9,341 bases of DNA from Acidimicrobiia bacterium (GTDB taxonomy: Bacteria > Actinomycetota > Acidimicrobiia > IMCC26256 > JAENVU01). The DNA lies in the NCBI GenBank assembly GCA_016650415.1, contig JAENVU010000489.1, forward strand, positions 1 through 9,341, read 5' to 3'. Under the pieces are notes generated by a model. It was not told the DNA's origin. It did no database searches and saw nothing but the letters and a program-made list of their open reading frames with translations. This document shows positions 1 through 6,626 of this stretch, in pieces (position 1 is the first letter of the stretch; each line of letters opens with the position of its first letter). A program made the position numbers and the translations under genes.

Positions 1-44
1 GCAGCCGGTCAGGGCAGCCGGTCAGGGCAGCCGGTCAGGGCAGG
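1..44. repeat. 13-bp tandem repeat, three full copies plus a partial one
   Basis: The unit GCAGCCGGTCAGG occurs three times without mismatch at 1-13, 14-26 and 27-39, followed by a five-base partial copy. The array begins at the window edge, so the true copy number may be higher. It overlaps the stop codon and immediate 3' flank of the minus-strand S51-like gene. Each unit holds TCA, which reads TGA on the minus strand (35-37, 22-24, 9-11). Because 13 is not a multiple of three, the three TGAs fall in all three minus frames. Any biological role is unknown; replication slippage is the simplest origin. Confidence 0.9.
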
Positions 45-736
45 GCGAGACCCGTTGCCCCTTCGGCGTAGGTCGTCGGCCCGGTGTCGCCGTACACCGT
101 GGCGTGTCCGCGACCCGCGACCGACCACGTTGCATCGGGCGCCCGGACCAGCGCAGTTTCTTCGTCGAGCCCGACCAGGATCGCGTCGCGCGGCTTGAGT
201 TCGATCGAGCGTTCGAGCAGGTGGCGCGCGGCGGTGCCGTGGTACGGGAAGACCGCAAGACCGGTCACGAATCCCAGGCCGACGGTGTACGCGCCGCCCC
301 GAGGGTCGACCATCGGGTCGCAGAGCACCGTGGCGCCGGCACCGGAGGCCGCGACGACCGCACCCCGGCGGTAGGCGGACAACAACGCCTCGTAGAGGTC
401 CGAGCTCTTGAGCACCGACCGCAGGTGCATGGGAGAACCGTCGGCCAGATACACGAACGTCGCCCGCTCGACCGCCTCCACGTACTCGGCGTTCTCGGCG
501 TCGCGCCGGTTGACGACCGGCAGCGTCGTGACGGTTGCGCCGAGCGGTGAAAAATGGTCGACGGCCGCCTGCCCGACCTGTTCAGGGTGCTCGTAGGACG
601 CCGCGGTCGGCAGCACCACGACCTCGGTCCCACCGCTGATCGCCAGCAAACGACGATCCAGGGCCTGGTGGTGCTCGCCCCACTCCCCTCCGCCGATGAG
701 CGCGAGTGTTCCTTTGGGAGCGGTGCGGCTGGCCAT
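35..736 (-). CDS. Peptidase S51 / cyanophycinase-like protein with atypical nucleophile motif
   Basis: This 233-residue protein looks like the S51 family (class-I glutamine-amidotransferase-like fold; cyanophycinase and dipeptidase E relatives), probably cytoplasmic because no signal peptide is seen. Evidence is the N-terminal beta strand with IGGGEW (residues 14-19), VYLADGSPMHLRSVL (95-109), and the nucleophile-elbow region VVAASGAGATVLCDPMVDPRGG (127-148, shown in part: ASGAGA 130-135). FPYH follows with His166, a plausible catalytic histidine. In active members the elbow reads (T/S/W)-S-A-G-A with the second residue as the serine nucleophile. Here the aligned residue is Gly132, with Ser131 one place early, so activity is doubtful. 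The ATG at 736 was chosen because family similarity begins there; the reading frame is open for 34 more codons upstream, but that stretch is low-complexity and unlike the family. The SD is weak. The gene is divergent from the dehydrogenase. Its substrate is unknown. Confidence 0.8.
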   Translation of the reverse strand: MASRTAPKGTLALIGGGEWGEHHQALDRRLLAISGGTEVVVLPTAASYEHPEQVGQAAVDHFSPLGATVTTLPVVNRRDAENAEYVEAVERATFVYLADGSPMHLRSVLKSSDLYEALLSAYRRGAVVAASGAGATVLCDPMVDPRGGAYTVGLGFVTGLAVFPYHGTAARHLLERSIELKPRDAILVGLDEETALVRAPDATWSVAGRGHATVYGDTGPTTYAEGATGLALP

Positions 737-924
737 CAGCCGCAGACTAGAGGCTGCGCCATTGAGGGCCGACCCGGATGCCAACGACCCGACACCTTGG
801 CGCGGCCGTGGCCCGAGCGGCCCGGCCCGGAGGGCCACGAGCGGAAGAGGTGTCGCCGGGCTCCCTTGGCGATACGGACCGGCTCGTCACTACTGTTTCC
901 GCTTTCACCCGGGGAGAGGGAGCT
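737..924. promoter_or_regulatory. Divergent intergenic region between S51-like gene and dehydrogenase operon
   Basis: These 188 bp separate two divergent starts and should hold promoters in both directions. A tentative plus-strand promoter is TTGGCG (866-871) and TACTGT (891-896), with a 19-nt spacer that is longer than ideal. The dehydrogenase has a clear SD, GGGGAGAGGGAG, just before its ATG at 925. An 8-bp inverted repeat (807-839) lies between the starts. No gene is seen here: reading frames running through it are extensions of the flanking genes. Confidence 0.45.
807..839. repeat. 8-bp perfect inverted repeat in divergent promoter region
   Basis: CGTGGCCC (807-814) and GGGCCACG (832-839) are exact reverse complements separated by 17 nt. 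A nested five-base pair of arms, GGCCC/GGGCC, sits at 824-828 and 832-836. The repeat lies 85 bp upstream of the dehydrogenase ATG and about 70 bp upstream of the S51-like start. It could be an operator for a dimeric regulator or an mRNA hairpin. In DNA this GC-rich, a chance occurrence is possible. Confidence 0.4.
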
Positions 925-1776
925 ATGACCAAGCGCGTCGGAATCGTCGGTTCGGGGATCATGGGCCGCGGCATCGCCGAGGTCGCGGCCAAGGCCGGCA
1001 CCGAGGTGGTCCTGCGCAGCCGCTCCCAGGTCACTGCAGACGCAATGGTCGCCGGGCTCGAGAAATCGCTCGCCAAGCAGGTCGAGCGGGGCAAGCTCGA
1101 GGACGGCGAGCGCACCGCGGTACTCGGCCGGGTCAGCGCCGTGAGTGACCTCGACGCCTTGAGCGACTGCGACCTCGTCATCGAGTCGATCGTCGAGGAC
1201 CTCCCCACGAAGAAGCACCTCTTCAGCGAGCTCGACCGCATCGTCAAGGACGGCGCCATCCTCGCGACCAACACGTCGACCCTCCCCGTGGTCGAGATAG
1301 CCATGGAGACCGGGCGACCCGAGCTGGTGTGCGGCGTTCACTTCTTCAACCCGGCGCCGATGATGCCGCTCGTCGAACTCGTGCGGGCGATCACCACGAG
1401 CGACGAGACCATCGCGACGGCGCGCGCGTTCGCCGAGGCGTGTGGCAAGACGCCGGTCGAGGTCAAGGACCAGGCCGGGTTCATCGTCAACGCACTGCTG
1501 TTCCCCTACCTCAACAACGCCGTGAAGCTCTACGACGCCGGCGTGGCCTCGAAAGAAGACATCGACGCCGCCATGCAGGGTGGCTGCAACTTCCCGATGG
1601 GCCCGCTCGCACTGCTCGACCTCGTCGGGCTCGACACGAGCCTCGCGATCCTCGAAGCGCTGTATACGGAGTTCAAGGACCCGAACTACGCCCCCGCTCC
1701 GCTGCTGCGACGCATGGTCAGCGCCGAGCGCTACGGCCGCAAGTCCAAGCTCGGCTTCTTCGACTACCGCAAGTAG
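925..1776 (+). CDS. 3-hydroxybutyryl-CoA dehydrogenase (3-hydroxyacyl-CoA dehydrogenase family), probably NADP(H)-type
   Basis: This 283-residue cytoplasmic enzyme has the usual single-domain Hbd/PaaH length. It interconverts (S)-3-hydroxyacyl-CoA, probably 3-hydroxybutyryl-CoA, and the 3-oxoacyl-CoA. The Rossmann motif GSGIMG is at residues 9-14. Active-site residues of the family are present: Ser118 (TNTS), His139 in HFFNP, Glu151 and Asn189. The end of beta-2 reads LRSRS (30-34), where NAD enzymes usually carry an Asp. This resembles the RGR of the NADPH-dependent Clostridium kluyveri enzyme, from memory, so NADP(H) use is inferred. The ATG at 925 follows a strong SD (GGGGAGAGGGAG) and begins exactly at the Rossmann strand; the open frame from 778 is rejected. 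meaA follows after 12 bp, which suggests a role in the ethylmalonyl-CoA pathway, although a role in beta-oxidation or polyhydroxybutyrate turnover is possible. Confidence 0.93.
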   Translation: MTKRVGIVGSGIMGRGIAEVAAKAGTEVVLRSRSQVTADAMVAGLEKSLAKQVERGKLEDGERTAVLGRVSAVSDLDALSDCDLVIESIVEDLPTKKHLFSELDRIVKDGAILATNTSTLPVVEIAMETGRPELVCGVHFFNPAPMMPLVELVRAITTSDETIATARAFAEACGKTPVEVKDQAGFIVNALLFPYLNNAVKLYDAGVASKEDIDAAMQGGCNFPMGPLALLDLVGLDTSLAILEALYTEFKDPNYAPAPLLRRMVSAERYGRKSKLGFFDYRK

Positions 1777-1788
1777 AGCGGAGGGGCA

Positions 1789-3759
1789 ATGGATAGGCCG
1801 TGGATGATCCGTACGTACTCGGGGCATTCCTCGGCACGCGCGTCGAACGAGTTGTACCGATCGAACCTGGCGAAGGGTCAGACCGGCCTCTCGGTCGCGT
1901 TCGACTTGCCCACCCAGACCGGATACGACCCCGATCACGTGCTCGCGCGGGGCGAGGTCGGCAAGGTCGGCGTGCCGGTGCCCCACCTCGGCGAGATGCG
2001 GACCCTGTTCGATCAGATCCCACTCGGCGAGATGAACACGTCGATGACGATCAACGCGACGGCCATGTGGCTCATCGCGATGTACGTCGCACTCGCCGAC
2101 GAGCAAGGGGTCCCGCGCGACCAGCTCTCCGGTACGAGCCAGAACGACATCGTGAAGGAGTACCTCTCCCGCGGCACGTTCATCTTCGGACCCGAGCCGA
2201 GCCGGCGATTGACCGTCGACCTCATCACGTACACGGTGCGCAACATCCCGAAGTGGAACCCGATCAACGTCTGCCCGTACCACCTGCAAGAGGCGGGCGC
2301 GACCCCGGTGCAGGAGTTGGCCTACGGCCTGGCGACCGCGATCGGCGTGCTCGACGCCGTTCGCGATTCCGGCCAGGTGAGCGCGGACGACTTCCCTGAG
2401 GTCGTCGGGCGCATCTCGTTCTTCATCGACGTCACGACCCGTTTCGTCGAAGAGATGTGCAAGATGCGCGCGTTCACCCAGATGTGGGATCGCATCTGTC
2501 TCGAGCGCTACGGCGTGACCGACGAGAAGCTCCGCCGCTTCCGGTACGGCGTCCAGGTCAACTCGCTGGGGTTGACCGAGGCCCAGCCCGAGAACAACGT
2601 GCAGCGCATCGTGCTGGAGATGCTCGGCGTCACCCTCTCCCGCGACGCTCGGGCCCGGGCGATCCAGCTGCCGTGCTGGAACGAAGCCCTCGGCCTCCCC
2701 CGGCCCTGGGACCAGCAGTGGTCGCTGCGCATGCAGCAGGTCCTCGCCTACGAATCCGACCTCCTCGAATACGAAGACCTCTTCGAGGGGTCCAAGGTCG
2801 TCGAACGCAAGGTTGCCGAACTGATCGAGGCGGCCACCCACGAACTCGACTGGGTGCTCGACGGCGGCGGTGCGTTCGCCATGATCGACGACGTCAAGGC
2901 CCGCCTCGTGCAATCCAACGCCGAGCGGGTACGCGCCATCGAAGCGGGGACGCGCAAGGTCGTCGGGGTCAACTGCTTCACCGAGACCGAGCCATCACCA
3001 CTCACCGACGAAAGTGCAAGCCACATCCTCGAACTCGATCCGGCGGCAGAACGCGAACAGATCGAGGCCCTCGAGCGGTGGCGATCGGACCGTGACGCCG
3101 AGGCCGTCGCCGCGGCGATCGCCAACGTGCAGGCCGTCGCGGCCACCGACGAGAACCTCATGGAGGCGACGATCGCGCTCGCCCGCGCCGGTGGCACGGT
3201 GGGCGAGTGGGCCGGCGCGCTGCGCGAGGTCTTCGGCGAATACCGGGCGCCGACCGGCGTCTCCGGCGTGCCCGCATCCACGGGTGAGGGCATGCTCGCA
3301 GTCCGAGCCCGGGCCAAGGCCGGCGCCGACGCGTCGGGCGGCCCACTCCGCATGCTGGTCGGCAAGCCTGGTCTCGATGGTCACTCCAACGGCGCCGAGC
3401 AGATCGCAGTGGCTGCCCGCGACGCGGGAATGGAAGTCGTCTACCAGGGCATCCGACTCACGCCGGAGCAGATTGCGGCGGCCGCTCGGGACGAAGACGT
3501 CGACGTGATCGGCCTGTCGATTCTGTCGGGCTCCCATCTCGAACTCGTGCCCGAGACCCTCCGACTCCTCCGGGCCGCCGACGTACTGGCCCCGGTCGTG
3601 GTGGGCGGGATCATCCCCCCGGCCGACGCCCGCACCCTCGAAGCGGCCGGAATCGCCCGGATTTACACGCCGAAGAACTACGAACTGGCCACGATCATGG
3701 GCGATGTGGTCGATCTGGCGATCGAATACCGGCAGGAACGTACAAAAGCCCTCCACTGA
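1789..3759 (+). CDS. meaA: Ethylmalonyl-CoA mutase, coenzyme B12-dependent (MeaA/Ecm type)
   Basis: This 656-residue acyl-CoA mutase carries the catalytic TIM-barrel domain (about 1-490) and the cobalamin-binding domain (about 519-656) in one chain, as in MeaA/Ecm. It would convert ethylmalonyl-CoA to methylsuccinyl-CoA by a radical carbon-skeleton rearrangement in the cytoplasm. The N-terminus RTYSGHSSARASNELYR and the stretch FDLPTQTGYDPDH (38-50) are MeaA-like; methylmalonyl-CoA mutases typically read FDLATHRGYDSDH there. Also conserved are NTSMTINATA (83-92), WNPINVCPYHLQEAGATP (156-173) and QPENNVQR (266-273). The B12 motif is intact: D530-G-H532-x-x-G535, with His532 as the axial cobalt ligand, then LSILSGSH (576-583) and VVGGIIP (604-610). 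The ATG at 1789 follows SD GGAGGGG. The gene sits 12 bp after the dehydrogenase, consistent with an operon. Isobutyryl- or methylmalonyl-CoA mutase is less likely. Confidence 0.93.
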   Translation: MDRPWMIRTYSGHSSARASNELYRSNLAKGQTGLSVAFDLPTQTGYDPDHVLARGEVGKVGVPVPHLGEMRTLFDQIPLGEMNTSMTINATAMWLIAMYVALADEQGVPRDQLSGTSQNDIVKEYLSRGTFIFGPEPSRRLTVDLITYTVRNIPKWNPINVCPYHLQEAGATPVQELAYGLATAIGVLDAVRDSGQVSADDFPEVVGRISFFIDVTTRFVEEMCKMRAFTQMWDRICLERYGVTDEKLRRFRYGVQVNSLGLTEAQPENNVQRIVLEMLGVTLSRDARARAIQLPCWNEALGLPRPWDQQWSLRMQQVLAYESDLLEYEDLFEGSKVVERKVAELIEAATHELDWVLDGGGAFAMIDDVKARLVQSNAERVRAIEAGTRKVVGVNCFTETEPSPLTDESASHILELDPAAEREQIEALERWRSDRDAEAVAAAIANVQAVAATDENLMEATIALARAGGTVGEWAGALREVFGEYRAPTGVSGVPASTGEGMLAVRARAKAGADASGGPLRMLVGKPGLDGHSNGAEQIAVAARDAGMEVVYQGIRLTPEQIAAAARDEDVDVIGLSILSGSHLELVPETLRLLRAADVLAPVVVGGIIPPADARTLEAAGIARIYTPKNYELATIMGDVVDLAIEYRQERTKALH

Positions 3760-3767
3760 GGCGGCTC

Positions 3768-3790
3768 GGAGGCCGATGGACTCCGTGTGA
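3768..3790 (+). promoter_or_regulatory. SD plus four-codon leader ORF overlapping the next GTG start
   Basis: GGAGG (3768-3772) is followed after 3 nt by ATG at 3776, which opens a four-codon ORF, Met-Asp-Ser-Val, ending in TGA at 3788-3790. That stop overlaps the GTG start at 3787 as GTGA, the arrangement typical of translational coupling by termination-reinitiation. The same GGAGG is 14 nt from the GTG, which is long for direct initiation. The ORF arrangement is read directly. Translation of the mini-ORF is inferred and could be chance; its own SD spacing is short. Confidence 0.35.
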
Positions 3791-4563
3791 AGGATCGTTG
3801 TCTCGCGAGTTCCATCGCGGCCGGGATTGCTGCGCTCATCTGCGGGATGATCGACAGCGTCATCGACTCGTCGCCCTTGGGCATTGTCGCCGGCGTTCTC
3901 GGGTTCTCGGCCGCGATCGGCGCGGCGGCAATCGCGGCCCGTCAGGTCAACGCCCAGGACCATCTGGTCGCACTCACCGAGGAGCGAGACGGTCTCCGTC
4001 GGGAACTCGATGCCCTGGCCGCGATCTTCGGTGACGAAGCCGCCCATGCACGTGACGCCACCCTCGCTCTTGCCCCTCCCCTCAATATGGAGAAATCCGT
4101 GGACGCAGCATCCGGACTGTTGGATCAACAATTCTTCAAGGTCATGGTGCAGCAGCGGGTATCGGCGGCCCGCCGTCAGCTGCAACCGCTGACCGTGATC
4201 CTCTTCGACATCGACGGCCTCGACGGCGCGAGCCGGGAAGAATGCGATGCCGCGATCAGCGCGCTCGGCGAAACCGTGACCCGCACGCTCCGCGAATCCG
4301 ATGCTGCGTGCCGGGTCGGGTCGAAGATGGCCGCGGCGATTCTCGAGGACACCGCCGAAGCGGGCGCAGTGTGGGCGGCCGAACGCATCCGCGGCACGCT
4401 GAACCAGACTGCGCAGGGCGTGACCATCACGGTCTCCGCCGGTATCGCCTGTTATCCCACCCACGCGCTGAGCGCGCCGGAACTCATCGACCGGGCCGGC
4501 CGGGCATTGGACACCGCCCGCTCCCAAGGCCGCGACCGCCTGGAAATCGCCAACTCCGACTGA
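3787..4563 (+). CDS. Membrane-anchored protein with degenerate GGDEF domain
   Basis: This 258-residue protein has two predicted N-terminal membrane helices (about 6-22 and 31-52), a short coiled-coil-like linker (58-82, TEERDGLRRELDALAA), and a C-terminal GGDEF-type domain (about 109-257). The domain shows GLLDQQFF near its start, LTVILFDIDGLD (135-146) with the first metal-site Asp141, TVSAGIACYP, and the closing ARSQGRDRL. The diguanylate cyclase signature GG(D/E)EF is replaced by GSKMA (178-182), so c-di-GMP synthesis is unlikely. An RxxD (Arg169, Asp172) lies five residues before it, the usual inhibitory-site spacing, which would allow a c-di-GMP-receptor role; this is inference. The GTG start is supported by the membrane helix directly after it and by the GTGA coupling signal; a downstream in-frame Met21 would remove the first helix. 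It begins 27 bp after meaA and is probably co-transcribed. Confidence 0.78.
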   Translation: MKDRCLASSIAAGIAALICGMIDSVIDSSPLGIVAGVLGFSAAIGAAAIAARQVNAQDHLVALTEERDGLRRELDALAAIFGDEAAHARDATLALAPPLNMEKSVDAASGLLDQQFFKVMVQQRVSAARRQLQPLTVILFDIDGLDGASREECDAAISALGETVTRTLRESDAACRVGSKMAAAILEDTAEAGAVWAAERIRGTLNQTAQGVTITVSAGIACYPTHALSAPELIDRAGRALDTARSQGRDRLEIANSD

Positions 4564-4596
4564 CGGGCGGCCCGGCCCACAATCGCCCCGATCGGA

Positions 4597-6405
4597 TCAG
4601 CCGTAGAGGGCTTCGATCTCGGTGTCGTACTTCGCGTGGATCCCGCGACGTTTGAGCTTGCTGGTCGGTGTGAGTTCTTCGGAATCGGGCATCCACTCCC
4701 GGTGGAGCACCGTCACCTTCTTCACCCGCTCCGCGTTGTTGAACGGCTCCATCGCCGCGGCGACCTGCCGGTCGACCTCCGCGAGCACGTCGGGATCATC
4801 GGCGAGGGCCGCCGGATCCGATGCGTCGATTCTGTGGGCCTTCGCCCACACGGGCGCCACATCCGGATCGAGGACCACCAGCGCACTGATGAACGGACGC
4901 TGATCACCGATCACACACACTTGACCGATGAGCGGCTGGGCCTTGAGTGCCGACTCGAGGTTCGCCGGCGAGATGTTCTTCCCACCCGCGGTGATGATGA
5001 GTTCCTTCTTCCGGTCGACGATGGTCAGATACCCGTCGTCGTCGAGCACACCGATGTCACCCGAGTGCAGCCACCCGTCGGCGTCGAGCGCCTCCGCAGT
5101 CTTCTCCGGGTCATCGAGATACCCACGGAAGACCTGCCCACCTCGGGTGAGGACCTCGCCGTCGTCGGCGAGCCGGAGCATGGACCCGGGTACCGCGCGG
5201 CCGACCGTACCGGCCCGCACCGCGAACGGATCGAAGGTCATGATTCCGGTGGTCTCGCTCATGCCGTACACCTCGGAGAGCGGGACCCCCAGCCCACGGA
5301 AGAAGTTGAAGATCTCGACCGCGATCGGCGCCGCGCCGCTGATGGCCGAGACGCACGCGTCCAATCCGAGCAGCCCGCGCACCATCCCGAGCGCCTCGTC
5401 CGCAGTCGCGAATGCGGCGGCGAGATCGGCGGGAAGTTCCTCGCCCCGGGCGCGATGTTCCGCGGCGCGGAGCCCAACGGCGAGCGCCTCGTCGAGCTGG
5501 GCTTTGCGCTCGGGATCGGCACCGGCCATGGCCATCACACCGGCGTGGATCTTCTCCCACACGCGGGGTACCGCGAAGAACACCTGCGGCCGTACCTCGG
5601 GGAGATACTGCGCGACTTCCCCCGGCACCGGACAGGTCGTGACTTCGTAGCCGAAGCTCAACGCGAGATAGTGCGACACGTTGCGTTCGGCGATGTGAGC
5701 CATGGGGAGGTACGACACCAGCCGCGCATTCTGGAGGTCGACCTCGCTCAGCGTCTCCCACAGGGACTTCATCGTCCACGCAACGTTCGCGTGGTCGATC
5801 ATCACCCCCTTGGGTGGCCCGGTGGTTCCCGAGGTGTAGATGACCGTCGCGAGGTCGGACGGTTGGGCGATGGCCGCCAACGTGTCCAGGTCACCCGGTT
5901 CGGAGTCCAGGAGTTCGGCCCAGGTGCGAACACCCTCGGGCGCACCGGCATCGGGGACGTCGATCACTGCGATCTCGCGCACCTGCGGGAGGTCGGCGCG
6001 CACCTCGAGCATCCGATTCAGATAGCCCTCGTCCTCGACGATCGCGATCGACGCCTCACAGTGGCCCGCGAGGTACCGGATCTGATCGGCCGACGACGAG
6101 TTGTAGATCGAGATCGGAGTCGCGCCGAGCAGGACGACCGCGATGTCGGCGACGTGGAACTCGGGCCGGTTCCGCATCATGAGCACCACGCGGTCACCGC
6201 GCGTGACCCCGAGCGCGCTCAGACCGGTGGCGACCCGGCAGGCCTGGTCGGCGAACTCGCCGAAGGTCGTCTCGTTCCAGCCCTCCCCGGCCTTGCACCG
6301 AAGCGCGACCCGGTCAGGGCAGGCCCGCACGGTGTCCCGGAACCGGCTCGCCACCGTCTGGCCGGCGGTCGCCGCGTCGATCTGCTCGTCCGTCCACTGC
6401 GCCAC
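4597..6405 (-). CDS. Long-chain fatty acid-CoA ligase (AMP-forming), FadD15-like
   Basis: This 602-residue acyl-adenylate-forming enzyme activates a fatty acid with ATP and CoA to acyl-CoA and AMP, at the cytoplasm or inner membrane face. Its length fits the long-chain ligase group that includes actinobacterial FadD15. Motifs in order: ATP-binding YTSGTTGPPKG (190-200), SYLPMAHIAER (231-241), AISGAAP (354-360), VYGMSETTGI (379-388), the GD pair (449-450) and DRKKELIITAGGKNISP (464-480). PTSKLKRR (580-587) is near the C-terminus, with Lys583 as the likely catalytic lysine. The start is GTG at 6405, after SD AGGGGG; the open frame reaches 6669 but that extension is unlike the family and runs through the repeat region. 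It converges on the GGDEF gene with 33 bp between their stops. Chain-length preference cannot be told. Regulation may act through the 21-bp repeats upstream. Confidence 0.92.
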   Translation of the reverse strand: MAQWTDEQIDAATAGQTVASRFRDTVRACPDRVALRCKAGEGWNETTFGEFADQACRVATGLSALGVTRGDRVVLMMRNRPEFHVADIAVVLLGATPISIYNSSSADQIRYLAGHCEASIAIVEDEGYLNRMLEVRADLPQVREIAVIDVPDAGAPEGVRTWAELLDSEPGDLDTLAAIAQPSDLATVIYTSGTTGPPKGVMIDHANVAWTMKSLWETLSEVDLQNARLVSYLPMAHIAERNVSHYLALSFGYEVTTCPVPGEVAQYLPEVRPQVFFAVPRVWEKIHAGVMAMAGADPERKAQLDEALAVGLRAAEHRARGEELPADLAAAFATADEALGMVRGLLGLDACVSAISGAAPIAVEIFNFFRGLGVPLSEVYGMSETTGIMTFDPFAVRAGTVGRAVPGSMLRLADDGEVLTRGGQVFRGYLDDPEKTAEALDADGWLHSGDIGVLDDDGYLTIVDRKKELIITAGGKNISPANLESALKAQPLIGQVCVIGDQRPFISALVVLDPDVAPVWAKAHRIDASDPAALADDPDVLAEVDRQVAAAMEPFNNAERVKKVTVLHREWMPDSEELTPTSKLKRRGIHAKYDTEIEALYG

Positions 6406-6496
6406 GAGTTCCCCCTGTGATTCTCTGTTTTCCCTGATCAACGGCCCAATTGGTAGTCGAGAACCGGGAGCGAAGCCAACGCAGTCCCCATCCCGC

Positions 6497-6559
6497 TGGG
6501 GACAACTCCGCTGCGGTTGGGGACAACCCACTCCGGGCTGGGGATAACGAGACCCGCCG
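6497..6559. repeat. Three 21-bp direct repeats with core TGGGGAYAAC
   Basis: The 10-bp core reads TGGGGACAAC at 6497, TGGGGACAAC at 6518 and TGGGGATAAC at 6539, so the spacing is exactly 21 bp both times, two helical turns. The preceding bases (GC, GT, GC) are also alike, while the rest of each unit is only loosely similar. On the minus strand the cores contain TTGTCCCCA, TTGTCCCCA and TTATCCCCA, one or two changes from a DnaA box. The array lies 92-154 bp upstream of the ligase start. It could bind a regulator on one DNA face, bind DnaA, or be a remnant of an iteron-like array. Confidence 0.75.
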
Positions 6560-6626
6560 GCGGTTGGCCCCTCAGGGCCCAGAAACTGGGAGGTGACGGA
6601 GCGTGAGCATCGCGATGCCGCCGGAG

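Noticed and set aside
736..2913. A 725-codon minus-strand open frame opposite the dehydrogenase and meaA genes
   Set aside because: It is antisense to two clearly conserved enzymes, its composition is typical of GC-rich shadow frames, and it shows no recognisable domain.
2995..4527. A 510-codon minus-strand frame across the meaA end and the GGDEF-like gene
   Set aside because: It crosses two plus-strand genes with recognisable domains and has no domain of its own.
4564..4596. Terminator between the convergent GGDEF-like and ligase genes
   Set aside because: Only a four-base stem, CGGG/CCCG with a three-base loop, is visible and no T-run follows, so a terminator cannot be supported.
4636..6420. 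A 594-codon plus-strand open frame opposite the acyl-CoA ligase
   Set aside because: The ligase frame has every adenylation motif in order; the opposite frame is Arg/His/Asp-rich shadow without motifs.
6566..6579. Intrinsic terminator for the CoA-transferase gene
   Set aside because: The GGCCC/GGGCC hairpin is only five base pairs and lacks a T-run on the minus strand; it lies about 150 bp after the stop.
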